Shown here: one piece after another, positions 28,564-38,957 of the stretch
How positions within the stretch are numbered: the first letter of the stretch is position 1
How the letters are laid out: each line of letters starts with the position of its first letter
Assembly (NCBI RefSeq): GCF_945957465.1
Contig: NZ_CAMFLC010000001.1
Location: forward strand, 124,001-188,000
DNA: 64,000 nucleotides
Origin: an uncultured Leifsonia sp.
GTDB taxonomy: Bacteria > Actinomycetota > Actinomycetes > Actinomycetales > Microbacteriaceae
Direction: 5' to 3'
Notes under the pieces: model-generated
What the model saw: only the letters and a program-made list of their open reading frames with translations
Databases searched by the model: none
What the model was told of the DNA's origin: nothing
Program-made: the position numbers and the translations under genes

Positions 28564-31500
28564 TTACGCGGCGCCGCGGACGCGCTCGGAGCCGAGAGCG
28601 CCCTCCCCCTGCAGGATCTCCTTGAGGAAGTAGCCGGTGTGGCTTCCGGGCGTCTCGGCGACCTGCTCCGGCGTTCCGGTCGCGATGACCGTTCCGCCGC
28701 CGGCGCCGCCCTCGGGACCCATGTCGATGATCCAGTCGGCCGACTTGATGACGTCGAGGTTGTGCTCGATCACGATGACCGTGTTGCCCTTGTCGAGCAA
28801 CCCGTTCAGCACCAGGAGCAGCTTGCGGACGTCTTCGAAATGCAGGCCCGTCGTCGGCTCGTCGAGCACGTACACACTGCGGCCGTTCGACCGCCGCTGC
28901 AGCTCGGTCGCGAGCTTGACGCGCTGGGCCTCTCCACCGGAGAGCGTCGTGGCGCTCTGCCCCAGCCGGACGTACCCGAGCCCGACATCGACCAGCGTCT
29001 GCAGGTACCGGTGGATCGCCGAGATCGGGCGGAAGAACTCCGCCGCCTCGCTGATCGGCATGTCGAGCACCTCGGCGATGTTCTTGCCCTTGTAGTGCAC
29101 GGTGAGGGTGTCGCGGTTGTAGCGCGCACCTCCGCACACCTCGCAGGCGACGTACACGTCGGGAAGGAAGTTCATCTCGATCTTGATGGTGCCGTCACCT
29201 GCGCACGCCTCGCAGCGGCCGCCCTTGACGTTGAAGCTGAACCGCCCGGGCAGATACCCGCGGGCCTTGGCCTCCGGCGTCTCGGCGAAGAGCGTGCGGA
29301 TGCGGTCGAAGACTCCCGTGTACGTGGCCGGGTTGGAACGCGGCGTGCGCCCGATCGGGGCCTGGTCGACGTGCACGACCTTGTCGAGGTTCTCGAGTCC
29401 GGTCACCGTGCGGTGCTTGCCCGGCAGCTTGCGTGCGCCGTTGAGCTTGTTGGCCAGCACCCGGTAGAGGATGTCGTTGACGAGCGACGACTTGCCGGAC
29501 CCGGATACGCCGGTGACTGCCACGAACGCCCCGAGCGGGAAGTCGACCGACACCTTCTTGAGGTTGTTCGCCTCCGCGTCCACGACCCGGATGACGCGCT
29601 TCTTGTCGATCTTCCTGCGCTTCTCGGGGATGGCGATCTCGCGCCGACCCGCCAGGTAGTCGCCCGTGAGGGAGTCGGTGTTGGCGAGCAGCTCGTCGTA
29701 CGAACCCGAGTGCACGACATGACCGCCGTTAACACCCGCTCCCGGGCCGATGTCGACGATCCAGTCCGCCGTGCGGATCGTGTCTTCGTCATGCTCCACC
29801 ACGATGAGGGTGTTGCCCAGGTCGCGCAGAGCGACGAGCGTGTCGATCAGCCGGCGGTTGTCGCGCTGGTGGAGGCCGATGCTCGGCTCGTCGAGCACGT
29901 ACAGGACTCCCGTGAGCCCGGAGCCGATCTGCGTGGCCAGGCGGATGCGCTGCGCCTCCCCACCCGACAGAGTCGCCGCGGCACGCGCCAGGTCGAGGTA
30001 GTTGAGGCCGACCTGGATCAGGAAGTCGAGACGGATCTTGATCTCGCGCAGGACCTGCGCGCCGATCTTCTGCTCGCGCTCGGTGAGGTGCAGCTTCTCC
30101 ATGAACGCGCGCGCGTCGGAGAGGCTGAGCAGCGAAGCGTCGGCGATCGATGCGCCGTGGACGAGGACCGCGAGCACCTCCGGCTTCAGCCGCTTGCCCT
30201 TGCAGACCGGGCACGGCACCTCGCGCAGGTACTCCGCCCACCGGGCGCGCTGCGTGTCGGTCTCGGCCTGGGCGTACTGACGCTCGATGTACGGCACCAC
30301 GCCCTCGAAACCCGACGTGTAGGACATCTCGCGGCCGTAGCGGTTCTTCCACCGCACCTTGACCTCGAAGTTGTCGCCGTTCAGCACGGCTTCCTTGACG
30401 TTCTCCGGAAGCTTCTTCCACGGCGTCTTCAGCGAGAAGCCGAGATCGCGCGCGAGACCGTCGAGCAGCTTCTCGTAGTAGTTGAACAGGCCCTTGCCCT
30501 GGGTCGTCCACGGGACGATGACGCCCTCGGCGATGCTGAGCTCGTCGTCGCCGAGCAGCAGATCTTCATCGACCGACATGCGGGTGCCGAGGCCCGAGCA
30601 CTCGGGGCAGGCCCCGAACGGCGCGTTGAACGAGAAGGTGCGGGGCTCGATCTCGGTGAGCTGGATAGGGTGACCGTTCGGGCACGACAGCTTCTCGCTG
30701 AAGGACTGCCAGGCGTCCGGCCCCTCCTGGTCGACGAAGTTGACCTGGACCAGGCCGTCGGTGAGGCGCAGCGCCGTCTCGAGGGAATCCGTGAGCCGGC
30801 CGAGGATGTCCGGACCGGCGACCAGGCGGTCGACGACGACCGCGATGTCGTGCTTGTACTGCTTCTTGAGGGTCGGCGGATCGCTGAGCTGCACCTGCTG
30901 ACCGTCGACGAGCGCCCGTGAGTACCCGCTCGCGGCGAGCTCCTTGAAGAGGTCGACGAACTCGCCCTTCTTCTGGGACACGACCGGGCTGACCACCATG
31001 TAGCGGGTGCCGGCCTCGAGCTCCATGAGCTGATCGGCGATCTGCTGGACGGTCTGGCGCTGGATCTTCTCGCCGCACACCGGGCAGTGCGGCACGCCGA
31101 TGCGCGCCCACAGCAGTCGCATGTAGTCGTAGATCTCGGTGATCGTGCCGACCGTGGAACGCGGGTTGCGGTTGGTGGACTTCTGGTCGATCGAGACGGC
31201 CGGGCTCAAGCCCTCGATGAAGTCGACGTCGGGACGGTCGACCTGGCCGAGGAACTGGCGGGCGTACGCGGACAGCGACTCCACATAGCGCCGCTGGCCT
31301 TCGGCGAAGATCGTGTCGAACGCGAGCGACGACTTGCCGGACCCGGAGAGGCCGGTGAACACGACAAGCGAGTCGCGCGGGATCTCGAGGTCGACGTTGT
31401 GCAGATTGTGCACGCGCGCGCCGCGCACGCTCAGGTGCGACCCCACGACTTTGCTCGGCTTGGCGAACGCCGACGCTCCGGCCCCCACGTCGTCACCGAA

Positions 31501-31572
31501 GTCGATGCCGTCGAAACCCGCACCCGCGCCCGTCTCCAGATCACTCTTTCCCAGACTGCTCACTCGTTCCAT
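28564..31572 (-). CDS. uvrA: UvrA, excinuclease subunit A
   Basis: A 1002-residue UvrA, the damage-recognition ATPase of UvrABC. It has two ABC modules with Walker [10 protein letters not shown] and GVSGSGKSS, and signature regions [14 protein letters not shown] and [14 protein letters not shown]. Zinc-finger Cys pairs include CPVCGEK, CPECSG, CPVCKGK and CEACAGDG followed by CEVCGG. An acidic N-terminal extension of about 40 residues precedes the core. The ATG at 31572 has GGAG too close upstream, so the GTG at 31563 is a reasonable alternative. A LexA-box-like site lies 76 bp upstream. Confidence 0.97.
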   Translation of the reverse strand: MERVSSLGKSDLETGAGAGFDGIDFGDDVGAGASAFAKPSKVVGSHLSVRGARVHNLHNVDLEIPRDSLVVFTGLSGSGKSSLAFDTIFAEGQRRYVESLSAYARQFLGQVDRPDVDFIEGLSPAVSIDQKSTNRNPRSTVGTITEIYDYMRLLWARIGVPHCPVCGEKIQRQTVQQIADQLMELEAGTRYMVVSPVVSQKKGEFVDLFKELAASGYSRALVDGQQVQLSDPPTLKKQYKHDIAVVVDRLVAGPDILGRLTDSLETALRLTDGLVQVNFVDQEGPDAWQSFSEKLSCPNGHPIQLTEIEPRTFSFNAPFGACPECSGLGTRMSVDEDLLLGDDELSIAEGVIVPWTTQGKGLFNYYEKLLDGLARDLGFSLKTPWKKLPENVKEAVLNGDNFEVKVRWKNRYGREMSYTSGFEGVVPYIERQYAQAETDTQRARWAEYLREVPCPVCKGKRLKPEVLAVLVHGASIADASLLSLSDARAFMEKLHLTEREQKIGAQVLREIKIRLDFLIQVGLNYLDLARAAATLSGGEAQRIRLATQIGSGLTGVLYVLDEPSIGLHQRDNRRLIDTLVALRDLGNTLIVVEHDEDTIRTADWIVDIGPGAGVNGGHVVHSGSYDELLANTDSLTGDYLAGRREIAIPEKRRKIDKKRVIRVVDAEANNLKKVSVDFPLGAFVAVTGVSGSGKSSLVNDILYRVLANKLNGARKLPGKHRTVTGLENLDKVVHVDQAPIGRTPRSNPATYTGVFDRIRTLFAETPEAKARGYLPGRFSFNVKGGRCEACAGDGTIKIEMNFLPDVYVACEVCGGARYNRDTLTVHYKGKNIAEVLDMPISEAAEFFRPISAIHRYLQTLVDVGLGYVRLGQSATTLSGGEAQRVKLATELQRRSNGRSVYVLDEPTTGLHFEDVRKLLLVLNGLLDKGNTVIVIEHNLDVIKSADWIIDMGPEGGAGGGTVIATGTPEQVAETPGSHTGYFLKEILQGEGALGSERVRGAA

Positions 31573-31647
31573 TCTCCGCTATTCCGCCGTCGTCCCGGTC
31601 GTCTGTTCGCCCACCGCGCACGCGCGCGGCGCCCCTTCGGGATGGTT

Positions 31648-31663
31648 CGAAGCTTTGTTCGAC
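31648..31663. promoter_or_regulatory. LexA (SOS) box upstream of uvrA
   Basis: TCGAAG-CTTT-GTTCGA, which matches 11 of 12 fixed positions of the actinobacterial/Gram-positive LexA palindrome TCGAAC-N4-GTTCGA. It lies 76 bp before the uvrA start and abuts a possible -10 (TAGAGT, minus strand 31663-31668), a position where LexA would block transcription. Confidence 0.75.
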
Positions 31664-31789
31664 TCTAGCGTCTCGACACGGGATACGCGACCACGCGCGA
31701 GCGTACGCCGGACCTCCGACATTCGTACCTCCCCTGCACGGCTGCGCAGCGGTCTCCGTGCCCCCAGCCGCGGATCAGGCCGCGCATCG

Positions 31790-31812
31790 GGCCCCGGATC
31801 AGGCCCGGGGCC
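31790..31812 (-). terminator. weak hairpin at end of DUF58/MoxR operon
   Basis: GGCCCCGG (31790-31797) pairs with CCGGGGCC (31805-31812) and spans the stop codon of the last gene. It could end that operon before the uvrA promoter region. No T-tract follows, so this is tentative. Confidence 0.35.
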
Positions 31813-32365
31813 GCGCGAGGAGAAGCGAGGCCAGCAGGATGACCAGGCCGACGATCGCGCCGCCCGAGACCAGCGCGAGCCAGGGCGCCGCCGGGCGCGC
31901 GGTCAGCAGGAGCACGACCGCCGCCGCCTGGACCGGGAGCTGGATCAGAGCGAACCGCCGCAGCGACGGCAGCAGGACCGCCGGCTGGAGCCGCGCGGTG
32001 GACGGGACGACGAGCATCCACGCCGCGAGGACATGCAGAACGTGGACCGCGACGATCAGAGCGAGCAGTCTCGCGGTGAGCGTGCCGGGCTCGAGCAGGG
32101 TCGAGAAGGCGAGCAGGCCGATCAGCACCCAGGCCACTCGCCAGCGCGGGACCGCCACAGCCGCGCCCGTCAGCAGGACGGCCACCGCCGGCCACGGCCC
32201 GCTCGGCGCCGCGGTGACCGCGAGCGGAACGGCCACCGCGGCGAACGCCGCACGCAGCGACCAGGCCGGGACGGTGAATCCCAGGTCCGGCGGCGTCCGG
32301 CCTGGCGCGGTTCGGCCCGGCGCGGCAGAGGCACCGCCGTCGGCGCGCCCGGGCCGGCGGTTCAC
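31799..32365 (-). CDS. hypothetical membrane protein of the MoxR/DUF58 operon
   Basis: A 188-residue protein with four to five hydrophobic helices after a Pro/Gly/Arg-rich cytosolic N-terminus of about 30 residues. I recognise no domain. Its ATG overlaps the DUF58 gene stop by four nt, and it is the last gene of that operon. It may be a membrane partner of the DUF58/DUF4129 proteins; the sequence alone gives no function. Confidence 0.7.
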   Translation of the reverse strand: MNRRPGRADGGASAAPGRTAPGRTPPDLGFTVPAWSLRAAFAAVAVPLAVTAAPSGPWPAVAVLLTGAAVAVPRWRVAWVLIGLLAFSTLLEPGTLTARLLALIVAVHVLHVLAAWMLVVPSTARLQPAVLLPSLRRFALIQLPVQAAAVVLLLTARPAAPWLALVSGGAIVGLVILLASLLLARPRA

Positions 32366-33690
32366 GGCCGCCTCCGCGGTGTCGCCAGCCGGCGGAGCAC
32401 GACGTCGCGGTCCGGCGACGCCCAGACGAGCAGCTCCGCCCCCGCCGCCCGCAGCCGATCGAGCCGGAGCCCGCGTTCGAGGTCGACGACCCGCAGCGCG
32501 AGCCGCTCGCGTGCCGCGAGCTCGTCGACGCTCCGTGACGGGAGGACATCGACCGCGACCACCCGGTGCCCGGCGGCGCGCCAGGTGAGGGCCAGGCGGG
32601 TGGCCTGGTCGTCGAGGAAGGTCGACAGCACGAAGACGACGGCGCCCTGCGCCAATCGCGGCGCGCGGGCGCGTTCGGTAGCCGCGCCGTGCGCCGTGGT
32701 CAGTTCGATCGCGCGCAGCACCCGGTTCAGATGGCGCGCTCCCGCGCGCGGTGGAAGCGCGCGCCGTGCGTCGGACAGGTCGTCGAAGCCGACGCGGTCC
32801 GCAGCGGCGGCGTACGCGCCGGCCAGCGAGACCGCCGCCTCCCTCGCCAGGTCGAGCGATGTCACGCCCGGTCGAGGGTAGGCAGCGGCCCAGCCGGAGA
32901 CGGCCCCCGGCACATCGTCGCGCGCGTCGACCACCAACTGCACGGCCGCATCCGACGTGGCCGTCGTCCTCCGGACGTACAGCTCGCCCGGCCGCTGGGC
33001 CAGACGCGCCGTCGCCTTCCAGTCGATTCGGCGCAGCCGGTCCCCCGGGCGGAACCGGTCGATGTCGCGGAACTCCCCGCCATCGCCGGGCCGCGCAGAG
33101 ACGTGTCCGCCGGTCAGCCCCAGGAGGCGTGTCGGAAGCGGAAGGCTCCGCACCCGCCGGGCCGACGGGCGCACCACCCGCTCGGCCGCGATCGGCACCC
33201 CGGGGTCGCCGACCCAGGCGGCATCCTGCCCGATCCCGCGCGCGGCGATCGACAGAATGCGCTGCGGCCCCGAATGCGAGGCGGCCACCCGGAAACGGAG
33301 CCGCCGCGCGGACCCCGGGGTCACCACGGCGTCCTCCGGCTCGCGGTCGGCGCGCCGGATCCGCAGGTGGACGCCGTCGATGCGCCCGTCGGCCTCGACT
33401 TCTGCGTCGACCCGCACGCGGCCGACCTCGTCGTCCCCGCCGACGACCAGTCGGCCGCGAGCCGCGGCCGACTCGGGCCGGGAGGACCAGCCGGCCAGTG
33501 CCGACAGCAGCAGCGGCGCGGCGACGAGAAGGAGTTCGAGCCGGGACATCACGAACGCCGCGACCAGGCAGACCGTCGCGACGATCGCCGCAGCGGCGAC
33601 CGCCGGGCTGAGCGACCAGCCGGAACCGCCCTCCGCCGCATCGGGACGTTCACGCGGTCCGGGCATGCGCGCCCGGGACCACAGCGACAT
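32362..33690 (-). CDS. DUF58 domain protein
   Basis: A 442-residue membrane-anchored protein. Two N-terminal hydrophobic helices (about residues 30-65) precede a beta-rich region and the DUF58 block [15 protein letters not shown] near residues 215-229. The C-terminal half is a von Willebrand A-like fold with QLVVDARDD near its start. DUF58 proteins nearly always sit beside a MoxR ATPase, as here. The shared one-base junction (TGATG) with moxR suggests coupled translation. The client process is unknown. Confidence 0.88.
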   Translation of the reverse strand: MSLWSRARMPGPRERPDAAEGGSGWSLSPAVAAAAIVATVCLVAAFVMSRLELLLVAAPLLLSALAGWSSRPESAAARGRLVVGGDDEVGRVRVDAEVEADGRIDGVHLRIRRADREPEDAVVTPGSARRLRFRVAASHSGPQRILSIAARGIGQDAAWVGDPGVPIAAERVVRPSARRVRSLPLPTRLLGLTGGHVSARPGDGGEFRDIDRFRPGDRLRRIDWKATARLAQRPGELYVRRTTATSDAAVQLVVDARDDVPGAVSGWAAAYPRPGVTSLDLAREAAVSLAGAYAAAADRVGFDDLSDARRALPPRAGARHLNRVLRAIELTTAHGAATERARAPRLAQGAVVFVLSTFLDDQATRLALTWRAAGHRVVAVDVLPSRSVDELAARERLALRVVDLERGLRLDRLRAAGAELLVWASPDRDVVLRRLATPRRRP

Positions 33691-34736
33691 CAGGGCGCCG
33701 TCTCCCGTTCCCGCACGCCGACGACCGGCGGACCGGGGACGCTGGAGACGACCTCACGGACGACCTGGGACGCGCTCGCCCCGCTCGTCCAGGCCTGCAC
33801 GGTGAGCGTCAGGCGGTGCGCGAGCACCGGGACCGCGACACGTTTGACGTCGTCGGGGATGACGAAGTCGCGGCCGGCGAGCACGGCCAGCGCCCGCGCG
33901 ACCAGCAGGAGCCCCTGCGATCCACGGGGCGACGCGCCCACCTCGACGGAGCGGTGCCGGCGGGTGGCGGCGGCCAGGGCGACGCAGTACGACGCGATGT
34001 CGGGATCGACGTCCACACTCTCGACCCCGGCCTGCATGGCCAGAAGCGTCCGGGCATCCGTGACCGGCTCGACGGTCGCGACCTCGTGCCGCCGCGCGAT
34101 GCGGGCCAGCAGCACCCGTGTCTCGCCGTCGGGGTCGGGATAGCCGACACCGAGCCGGACCATGAAGCGGTCGAGCTGCGCCTCCGGGAGCGCGTACGTG
34201 CCCTCGGACTCGATCGGGTTCGCGGTCGCGACGACGTGGAACGGGCGAGGCAACGGGAAGCTCCGCCCCTCCACCGACACCTGCCCCTCGGCCATGGCCT
34301 CCAGCAGCGCCGACTGCGTCTTGGGCGACGTGCGGTTGATCTCGTCGGCGAGGAACAGGCCGGTGAACACGGGCCCGGGGCGGAACTCGAACTCGGCCGT
34401 CGACGGCACATAGACGAACGAGCCGGTGATATCGGACGGGAGCAGATCGGGCGTGCACTGGAGCCGGCGGAAGTCGAGCCCGACCGCGCTCGCGATGCTG
34501 CGCGCCGCCAGGGTCTTGCCCAGGCCGGGGACGTCCTCGAAGAGCACATGGCCGCCGGCCAGCACCGTGGCGAGCGCGATCAGCAGCGGCTCGTGCATCC
34601 CGACCACCACGCTCTCGACGCGTGAGAGGACCTCGGCTCCGAGCCGGGACACCTCGGTGACCGGAAGCGGGACGAGATCGTCGGCAGAGCCGACGGTGTC
34701 GGTCGTGGGGGCCGCCGCGGCGGGATCGGAGGTCAT
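33690..34736 (-). CDS. MoxR-family AAA+ ATPase
   Basis: A 348-residue MoxR ATPase, a chaperone-like AAA+ protein that often works with VWA/DUF58 proteins. Walker A is in EDVPGLGKTLAARS (about residues 67-80), Walker B in LFLADEINRTSPKTQ, and sensor 1 in ATANPIESEGTYALPEAQLDR. The ATG at 34736 overlaps the preceding membrane gene by four nt. It belongs to a five-gene unit ordered DUF4129, membrane protein, MoxR, DUF58, membrane protein. Confidence 0.93.
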   Translation of the reverse strand: MTSDPAAAAPTTDTVGSADDLVPLPVTEVSRLGAEVLSRVESVVVGMHEPLLIALATVLAGGHVLFEDVPGLGKTLAARSIASAVGLDFRRLQCTPDLLPSDITGSFVYVPSTAEFEFRPGPVFTGLFLADEINRTSPKTQSALLEAMAEGQVSVEGRSFPLPRPFHVVATANPIESEGTYALPEAQLDRFMVRLGVGYPDPDGETRVLLARIARRHEVATVEPVTDARTLLAMQAGVESVDVDPDIASYCVALAAATRRHRSVEVGASPRGSQGLLLVARALAVLAGRDFVIPDDVKRVAVPVLAHRLTLTVQAWTSGASASQVVREVVSSVPGPPVVGVRERETAP

Positions 34737-35266
34737 CTGGCTCCAGACGTGTCGTGGATTGGCTCGGGTGCATCCGGGCCGGTGCCATCGCCGGCCGTCG
34801 CGAGCTCCTCCAGCCGGGAGAGAGCCGCCGCGAAGTCGCGCGGGCGGGGGGCTGCTGCGCTGCCCTTGCGGAGCATGGCCGCGGTGTCGTCGCCCAGGAG
34901 GCGGGCGACATCCCCGGCGGAAGCCGGATCGTCCAGTGCGACGCCGCGGCGGTCGAGCACCTCGGCTGCGAGCCCGCGGAGCCGGCGGACCGCCTCCGGC
35001 GAGACCCGGCCTCCGCGCGCACCGAGCGACCACCCCAGCTGCACGACGTCTCTGCGCGCTCCGGGCCGCGGCTGCGGCGACGGCACCGGCCAGCTCACGT
35101 CCGCCTGCTCTCCGAGCACGGAGAGCACGGCACCGAGGGCGAACACCACCGCTCCGAGTCCGGCGGCGTGCGGCAGATCCATCCCGAAGAACCACGCCGA
35201 GACGCCCACGATCGCCGCGGCGAGCAGGCAGCCCACCGCGCGTCCGATCATCCGCGCCCGCGTCAT
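34733..35266 (-). CDS. hypothetical membrane protein of the MoxR/DUF58 operon
   Basis: A 177-residue protein with two N-terminal hydrophobic helices (about residues 8-26 and 33-50) and a soluble C-terminal part rich in Arg and Ala. No domain is recognised. The ATG at 35266 is chosen because it overlaps the DUF4129 stop by four nt, and its own stop overlaps the MoxR start by four nt. Position suggests a structural part of the same membrane complex. Confidence 0.72.
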   Translation of the reverse strand: MTRARMIGRAVGCLLAAAIVGVSAWFFGMDLPHAAGLGAVVFALGAVLSVLGEQADVSWPVPSPQPRPGARRDVVQLGWSLGARGGRVSPEAVRRLRGLAAEVLDRRGVALDDPASAGDVARLLGDDTAAMLRKGSAAAPRPRDFAAALSRLEELATAGDGTGPDAPEPIHDTSGAR

Positions 35267-36012
35267 CCGACCGTGCCGCCTGTCGCACCGGCACGGGGCA
35301 CGGTCTCCTCGCCCCACGAAGCCCGGAGCTTCTCGATCGCGGCCCGCGCCGAATCGAGGTCGGCGGCCGTCACGGGCGCGTCGCTGAAACGCGCGCGCAC
35401 GTAGAGGTCGAGGAGGTCACGCGCCGCATGGCGATCCGACCGCACCCGGGCCACGACCCGTCCGACGAACTCCCCGGGGGTCTCGGCCGGCAGACGGTGC
35501 ACTCCGCTGTCGGACGCCCCCTCCTCCAGGCCGAGCCAGGCGCGCTCGATCGCATCGCGCGGCTCCCGCGCGTCGCCCAGCAGGTCGAGCGCGCGGTCGA
35601 GCCCCCGCCTCACGCGATCGGGTCGCGGCTGTTCGGGCGGATCGGGCGCTATCGCGCCCTCGACGGACTCCGCCAGATCGGGCTCGAGTCCGGCAGGAGC
35701 CGGGCTGAGCCGGCGTCGCAGGTAGCGCCAGAGCAGGGCGAGGACCACGATGACCGCGAGGATCACCAGCGCGTACGTCACCCAGGTCAGGTCGATCCGC
35801 GTCTCGCGCACGATGTCCCGCGGCGCGGGCGTCCCGCTCACCGGAGGCTCCTGGCGCTCCGGTCGGAGATCGGCGGCCGGTGGGGTGAACCGCAGGCCGG
35901 TGAAGGCCGGCTGCCCTTGGAATGCGAGTGCGACGCCGGCCAGCGCGAGCAGCAGACCGGCGGCGGCGACGATCCCCCGCCGCTGCCGTGTCCGTACCGC
36001 TTTCGAGTCCAC
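35263..36012 (-). CDS. DUF4129 domain protein
   Basis: A 249-residue protein with an N-terminal signal-anchor helix (about residues 12-30), an extracellular Pro-rich stretch, a second helix near residues 75-95, and a cytosolic C-terminus. The C-terminal block resembles DUF4129: AIERAWLGLEEGA followed by RLPAETPGEFVGRV. DUF4129 proteins occur with MoxR and DUF58 and with transglutaminase-like proteins, none of which is seen here. GTG start. It is the first gene of the unit. Confidence 0.82.
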   Translation of the reverse strand: MDSKAVRTRQRRGIVAAAGLLLALAGVALAFQGQPAFTGLRFTPPAADLRPERQEPPVSGTPAPRDIVRETRIDLTWVTYALVILAVIVVLALLWRYLRRRLSPAPAGLEPDLAESVEGAIAPDPPEQPRPDRVRRGLDRALDLLGDAREPRDAIERAWLGLEEGASDSGVHRLPAETPGEFVGRVVARVRSDRHAARDLLDLYVRARFSDAPVTAADLDSARAAIEKLRASWGEETVPRAGATGGTVG

Positions 36013-36112
36013 TCTGCCACCGTAACGCCACCGCGACCCGAGCGCGCCGAGGACGCTCGATCCGCGGACGCGCGAGACTCGGGCGTTCGCGGGTGTGCAG
36101 GGCGTTCGGCCG

Positions 36113-38179
36113 TCAGCCCAGGTGGCCGGCCTTCTCCATCTGCCGCAGGTCGCGCTTGAGGTCGGAGAGCTCGTCGCGCAGTCGCGCCGCCAGCTCGAAC
36201 TTCAGCTCGCCGGCAGCCGCGAGCATCTGATCGTTGAGGTCGGCGATCAACGACTCGAGCTCCGCCGCGCCCTGCGCGGCGATGCCGCCGTTGCGCAGGT
36301 TGGGGGTCGGGCTCTTGCGCCGCTGCTCGCGGCCCGCGAGCATGCGCGCCGTGTCGGCCTCCTCGCGAGCGAGCACATCGGTGATGTCGGCGATGCGCTT
36401 GCGGAGCGGCTGCGGGTCGATGCCGTTCGCGCGGTTGTACTCGATCTGGAGTTCCCGGCGTCGCTCGGTCTCCTCGATGGCGTTCTTCATCGAGTCGGTC
36501 AGCACGTCGGCATACATGTGCACCTCGCCCGAGACGTTGCGGGCCGCACGGCCGATCGTCTGGATGAGCGAGGTCGACGATCGCAGGAACCCCTCCTTGT
36601 CGGCGTCGAGGATCGCCACGAGCGAGACCTCCGGCAGGTCGAGACCCTCGCGCAGCAGGTTGATGCCCACGAGCACGTCGTAGACCCCGGCGCGCAGCTC
36701 GGTGAGGAGCTCGACACGACGAAGCGTATCGACATCGGAGTGCAGATAGCGGACCTTGACGCCGGCCTCCGCCAGGAAGTCCGTGAGCTCCTCGGCCATC
36801 TTCTTGGTGAGTGTGGTGACCAGGATGCGCTCGTCGCGCTCGACGCGGACCCGGATCTCCTCGAGCAGATCGTCGATCTGCCCCTTGGTCGGCTTGACCA
36901 CGATCTGCGGGTCGACGAGACCGGTCGGGCGGATGATCTGCTCGACCACGCCGTCGGCCACGCTCATCTCGTACTGGCCCGGCGTCGCCGAGAGGTAGAC
37001 GGTCTGGCCGACCCGGTCCTTGAACTCGTTCCACCGCAGCGGCCGGTTGTCGAGGGCGCTCGGCAGCCGGAAGCCGTGCTCGACGAGCGTGCGCTTGCGC
37101 GACGCGTCACCCTCGTACATCGCACCGATCTGCGGAACCGTCACGTGCGACTCGTCGATCACGACCAGGAAATCGTCGGGGAAATAGTCGAGCAGGCAGT
37201 TGGGCGCCTCGCCGGGCAGGCGGCCGTCGATGTGGCGCGAATAGTTCTCGATGCCCGAGCAGAAGCCGATCTGCTCCATCATCTCGAGGTCGAACTGGGT
37301 GCGCATGCGCAGTCGCTGCGCCTCCAGCAGCTTCCCCTCGCGCTCGAGCTCCTGGAGCCGCTCACGCAGCTCCTCCTGGATGGTGCCGATCGCGCGCTGC
37401 ATCGTCGCGGGGCTGGCGGCGTAGTGCGTCGCGGGGAACACCGAGACGGCATCCATCTTCTGCAGCACCTCGCCGGTCAGCGGATGCAGCGAGTAGAGCG
37501 CCTCGATCTCGTCGCCGAACAGCTCCACGCGCACCGCGTGCTCCTCGTACATCGGGATGATCTCGATCGTGTCGCCGCGCACCCGGAACTTGCCGCGCGA
37601 GAAGTCCACATCGTTGCGCTCGTACTGCATCGCGACGAAACGGCGGATCAGAGCGTCGCGGCCCACGTTCTGACCGACCTGGAGGGCGACCATCGCCTCG
37701 AGGTACTCCTCGGCCGCACCGAGACCGTAGATGCACGACACCGTGGACACCACGACGACATCGCGGCGGCTGAGCAGGGAGTTGGTCGTCGAGTGCCGAA
37801 GGCGCTCGACCTCGGCGTTGACCGAGGAGTCCTTCTCGATGAAGGTGTCGGTCTGCGGGACGTAGGCCTCCGGCTGGTAATAGTCGTAGTACGACACGAA
37901 GTATTCGACCGCGTTGTTCGGGAGCAGCTCCCGGAACTCGTTGGCGAGCTGGGCGGCGAGCGTCTTGTTGTGCGCGAGCACGAGCGTCGGGCGCTGCACC
38001 TGTTCCACGAGCCAGGCGGTCGTCGCCGACTTGCCCGTTCCGGTCGCGCCGAGCAGCACGACATCGGTCTCGCCCGCGTTGATCCGGGCAGCGAGTTCTG
38101 CGATCGCCTTGGGCTGGTCTCCGCTGGGCGAGTACTCGCTGACGACCTCGAACGGACGAACGAGTCGGGTGGGTTGCAT
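36113..38179 (-). CDS. uvrB: UvrB, excinuclease subunit B
   Basis: A 688-residue UvrB helicase-like subunit of nucleotide-excision repair. Walker [12 protein letters not shown] is near residues 44-54. The beta-hairpin region is [12 protein letters not shown], and the helicase motifs include [12 protein letters not shown] and [13 protein letters not shown]. The C-terminal UVR motif [20 protein letters not shown] docks UvrC. ATG start. No LexA-box-like sequence is obvious in the short upstream gap, unlike at uvrA. Confidence 0.97.
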   Translation of the reverse strand: MQPTRLVRPFEVVSEYSPSGDQPKAIAELAARINAGETDVVLLGATGTGKSATTAWLVEQVQRPTLVLAHNKTLAAQLANEFRELLPNNAVEYFVSYYDYYQPEAYVPQTDTFIEKDSSVNAEVERLRHSTTNSLLSRRDVVVVSTVSCIYGLGAAEEYLEAMVALQVGQNVGRDALIRRFVAMQYERNDVDFSRGKFRVRGDTIEIIPMYEEHAVRVELFGDEIEALYSLHPLTGEVLQKMDAVSVFPATHYAASPATMQRAIGTIQEELRERLQELEREGKLLEAQRLRMRTQFDLEMMEQIGFCSGIENYSRHIDGRLPGEAPNCLLDYFPDDFLVVIDESHVTVPQIGAMYEGDASRKRTLVEHGFRLPSALDNRPLRWNEFKDRVGQTVYLSATPGQYEMSVADGVVEQIIRPTGLVDPQIVVKPTKGQIDDLLEEIRVRVERDERILVTTLTKKMAEELTDFLAEAGVKVRYLHSDVDTLRRVELLTELRAGVYDVLVGINLLREGLDLPEVSLVAILDADKEGFLRSSTSLIQTIGRAARNVSGEVHMYADVLTDSMKNAIEETERRRELQIEYNRANGIDPQPLRKRIADITDVLAREEADTARMLAGREQRRKSPTPNLRNGGIAAQGAAELESLIADLNDQMLAAAGELKFELAARLRDELSDLKRDLRQMEKAGHLG

Positions 38180-38203
38180 GACTCCAGTCTAGGAAGGACC
38201 ACC

Positions 38204-38252
38204 GACAACGCGGCCGGCTCTCGCTGAGAGCGGAACCGGCCGGCGCGTTGTC
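38204..38252 (-). terminator. hairpin between coaE and uvrB
   Basis: GACAACGCG (38204-38212) pairs with CGCGTTGTC (38244-38252), and an inner GCCGG/CCGGC stem continues after a small bulge. The right arm reaches into the coaE stop codon. It may separate coaE from uvrB transcription, though the loop is long (about 16 nt). Confidence 0.5.
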
Positions 38253-38850
38253 AGGAGCGCAGGCTCTCCCACAGCTCGTCGACCTGTTCCCTGGTCCGCT
38301 CCAGGCTGCCGTCGGTGTCGATCACGACGTCGGCGACGGCCAGTCGCTGGTCGTCCGACGCCTGCGACCGGATGCGGCGCTCGGCTTCCTCCTGTGCCAT
38401 CCCGCGCAGCCGCACGAGTCGCTCGATGCGCGTTTCCGCGGACGCGTGCGCGACCACCACCAGATCGAACGGGTACTCGTTGGCCGACTCCACGAGCAGC
38501 GGCACGTCGTAGACGACGATCGCGGCCGGGTCCGCCGCCGCTGCCGCCTCGAAGCGCGCGGTCGACGCGCTGAGGACGGCGGGATGGGTGATGCTGTTGA
38601 GCTTGTGGAGCGCCTCCACGTCGCCGAAGACGATCGCCCCGAGGGCCGGCCGGTCGAGGCGACCGTCCGGGGTGATGACGCCGGGGCCGAACGTGCGCTC
38701 GATCTCGGCCAGCGCGGGCGTGCCGGGTTCGACGACCTCGCGTGCGATGCGGTCGGCGTCCACCACGACGGCGCCGAGCTCGGCGAGACGGGAGGCGATG
38801 GTCGATTTTCCGGAGGCGATCCCGCCCGTGAGTCCGATCAGCTGCACCAC
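38251..38850 (-). CDS. coaE: dephospho-CoA kinase
   Basis: A 199-residue kinase for the last step of coenzyme A synthesis. Walker A GGIASGKST is near residues 9-17, followed by DADRIAREVVEPGTPAL, and the lid motif is VDVPLLVE (as VYDVPLLVES). Actinobacterial CoaE often has a C-terminal UPF0157 domain; this one is the short form. GTG start. It is downstream of rpsA, the usual order rpsA-coaE-uvrB. Confidence 0.95.
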   Translation of the reverse strand: MVQLIGLTGGIASGKSTIASRLAELGAVVVDADRIAREVVEPGTPALAEIERTFGPGVITPDGRLDRPALGAIVFGDVEALHKLNSITHPAVLSASTARFEAAAAADPAAIVVYDVPLLVESANEYPFDLVVVAHASAETRIERLVRLRGMAQEEAERRIRSQASDDQRLAVADVVIDTDGSLERTREQVDELWESLRS

Positions 38851-38911
38851 CCCAGCCTAGCCATCGTCTGCACGGCGCCGAGGGGCACGTACGTTCGAGC
38901 GCTTAACGCCG

Positions 38912-38941
38912 GAACGGCCGGCCCCGAAGGGCCGGCCGTTC
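38912..38941 (-). terminator. terminator after rpsA
   Basis: A 13-bp perfect stem, GAACGGCCGGCCC (38912-38924) and GGGCCGGCCGTTC (38929-38941). Read on the minus strand its loop is TTCG, a very stable tetraloop. It lies 16 nt past the rpsA stop and 61 nt before coaE. Confidence 0.85.
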
Positions 38942-38957
38942 ACGGCTGAGACGGGTC

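Noticed and set aside
28531..30921. A 796-codon open frame on the plus strand over uvrA
   Set aside because: Antisense to uvrA, whose motifs are complete; shadow composition.
36037..36083. CCCGAG/CTCGGG inverted repeat after uvrB
   Set aside because: Only six pairs with a loop of about 35 nt; too weak to call a terminator.
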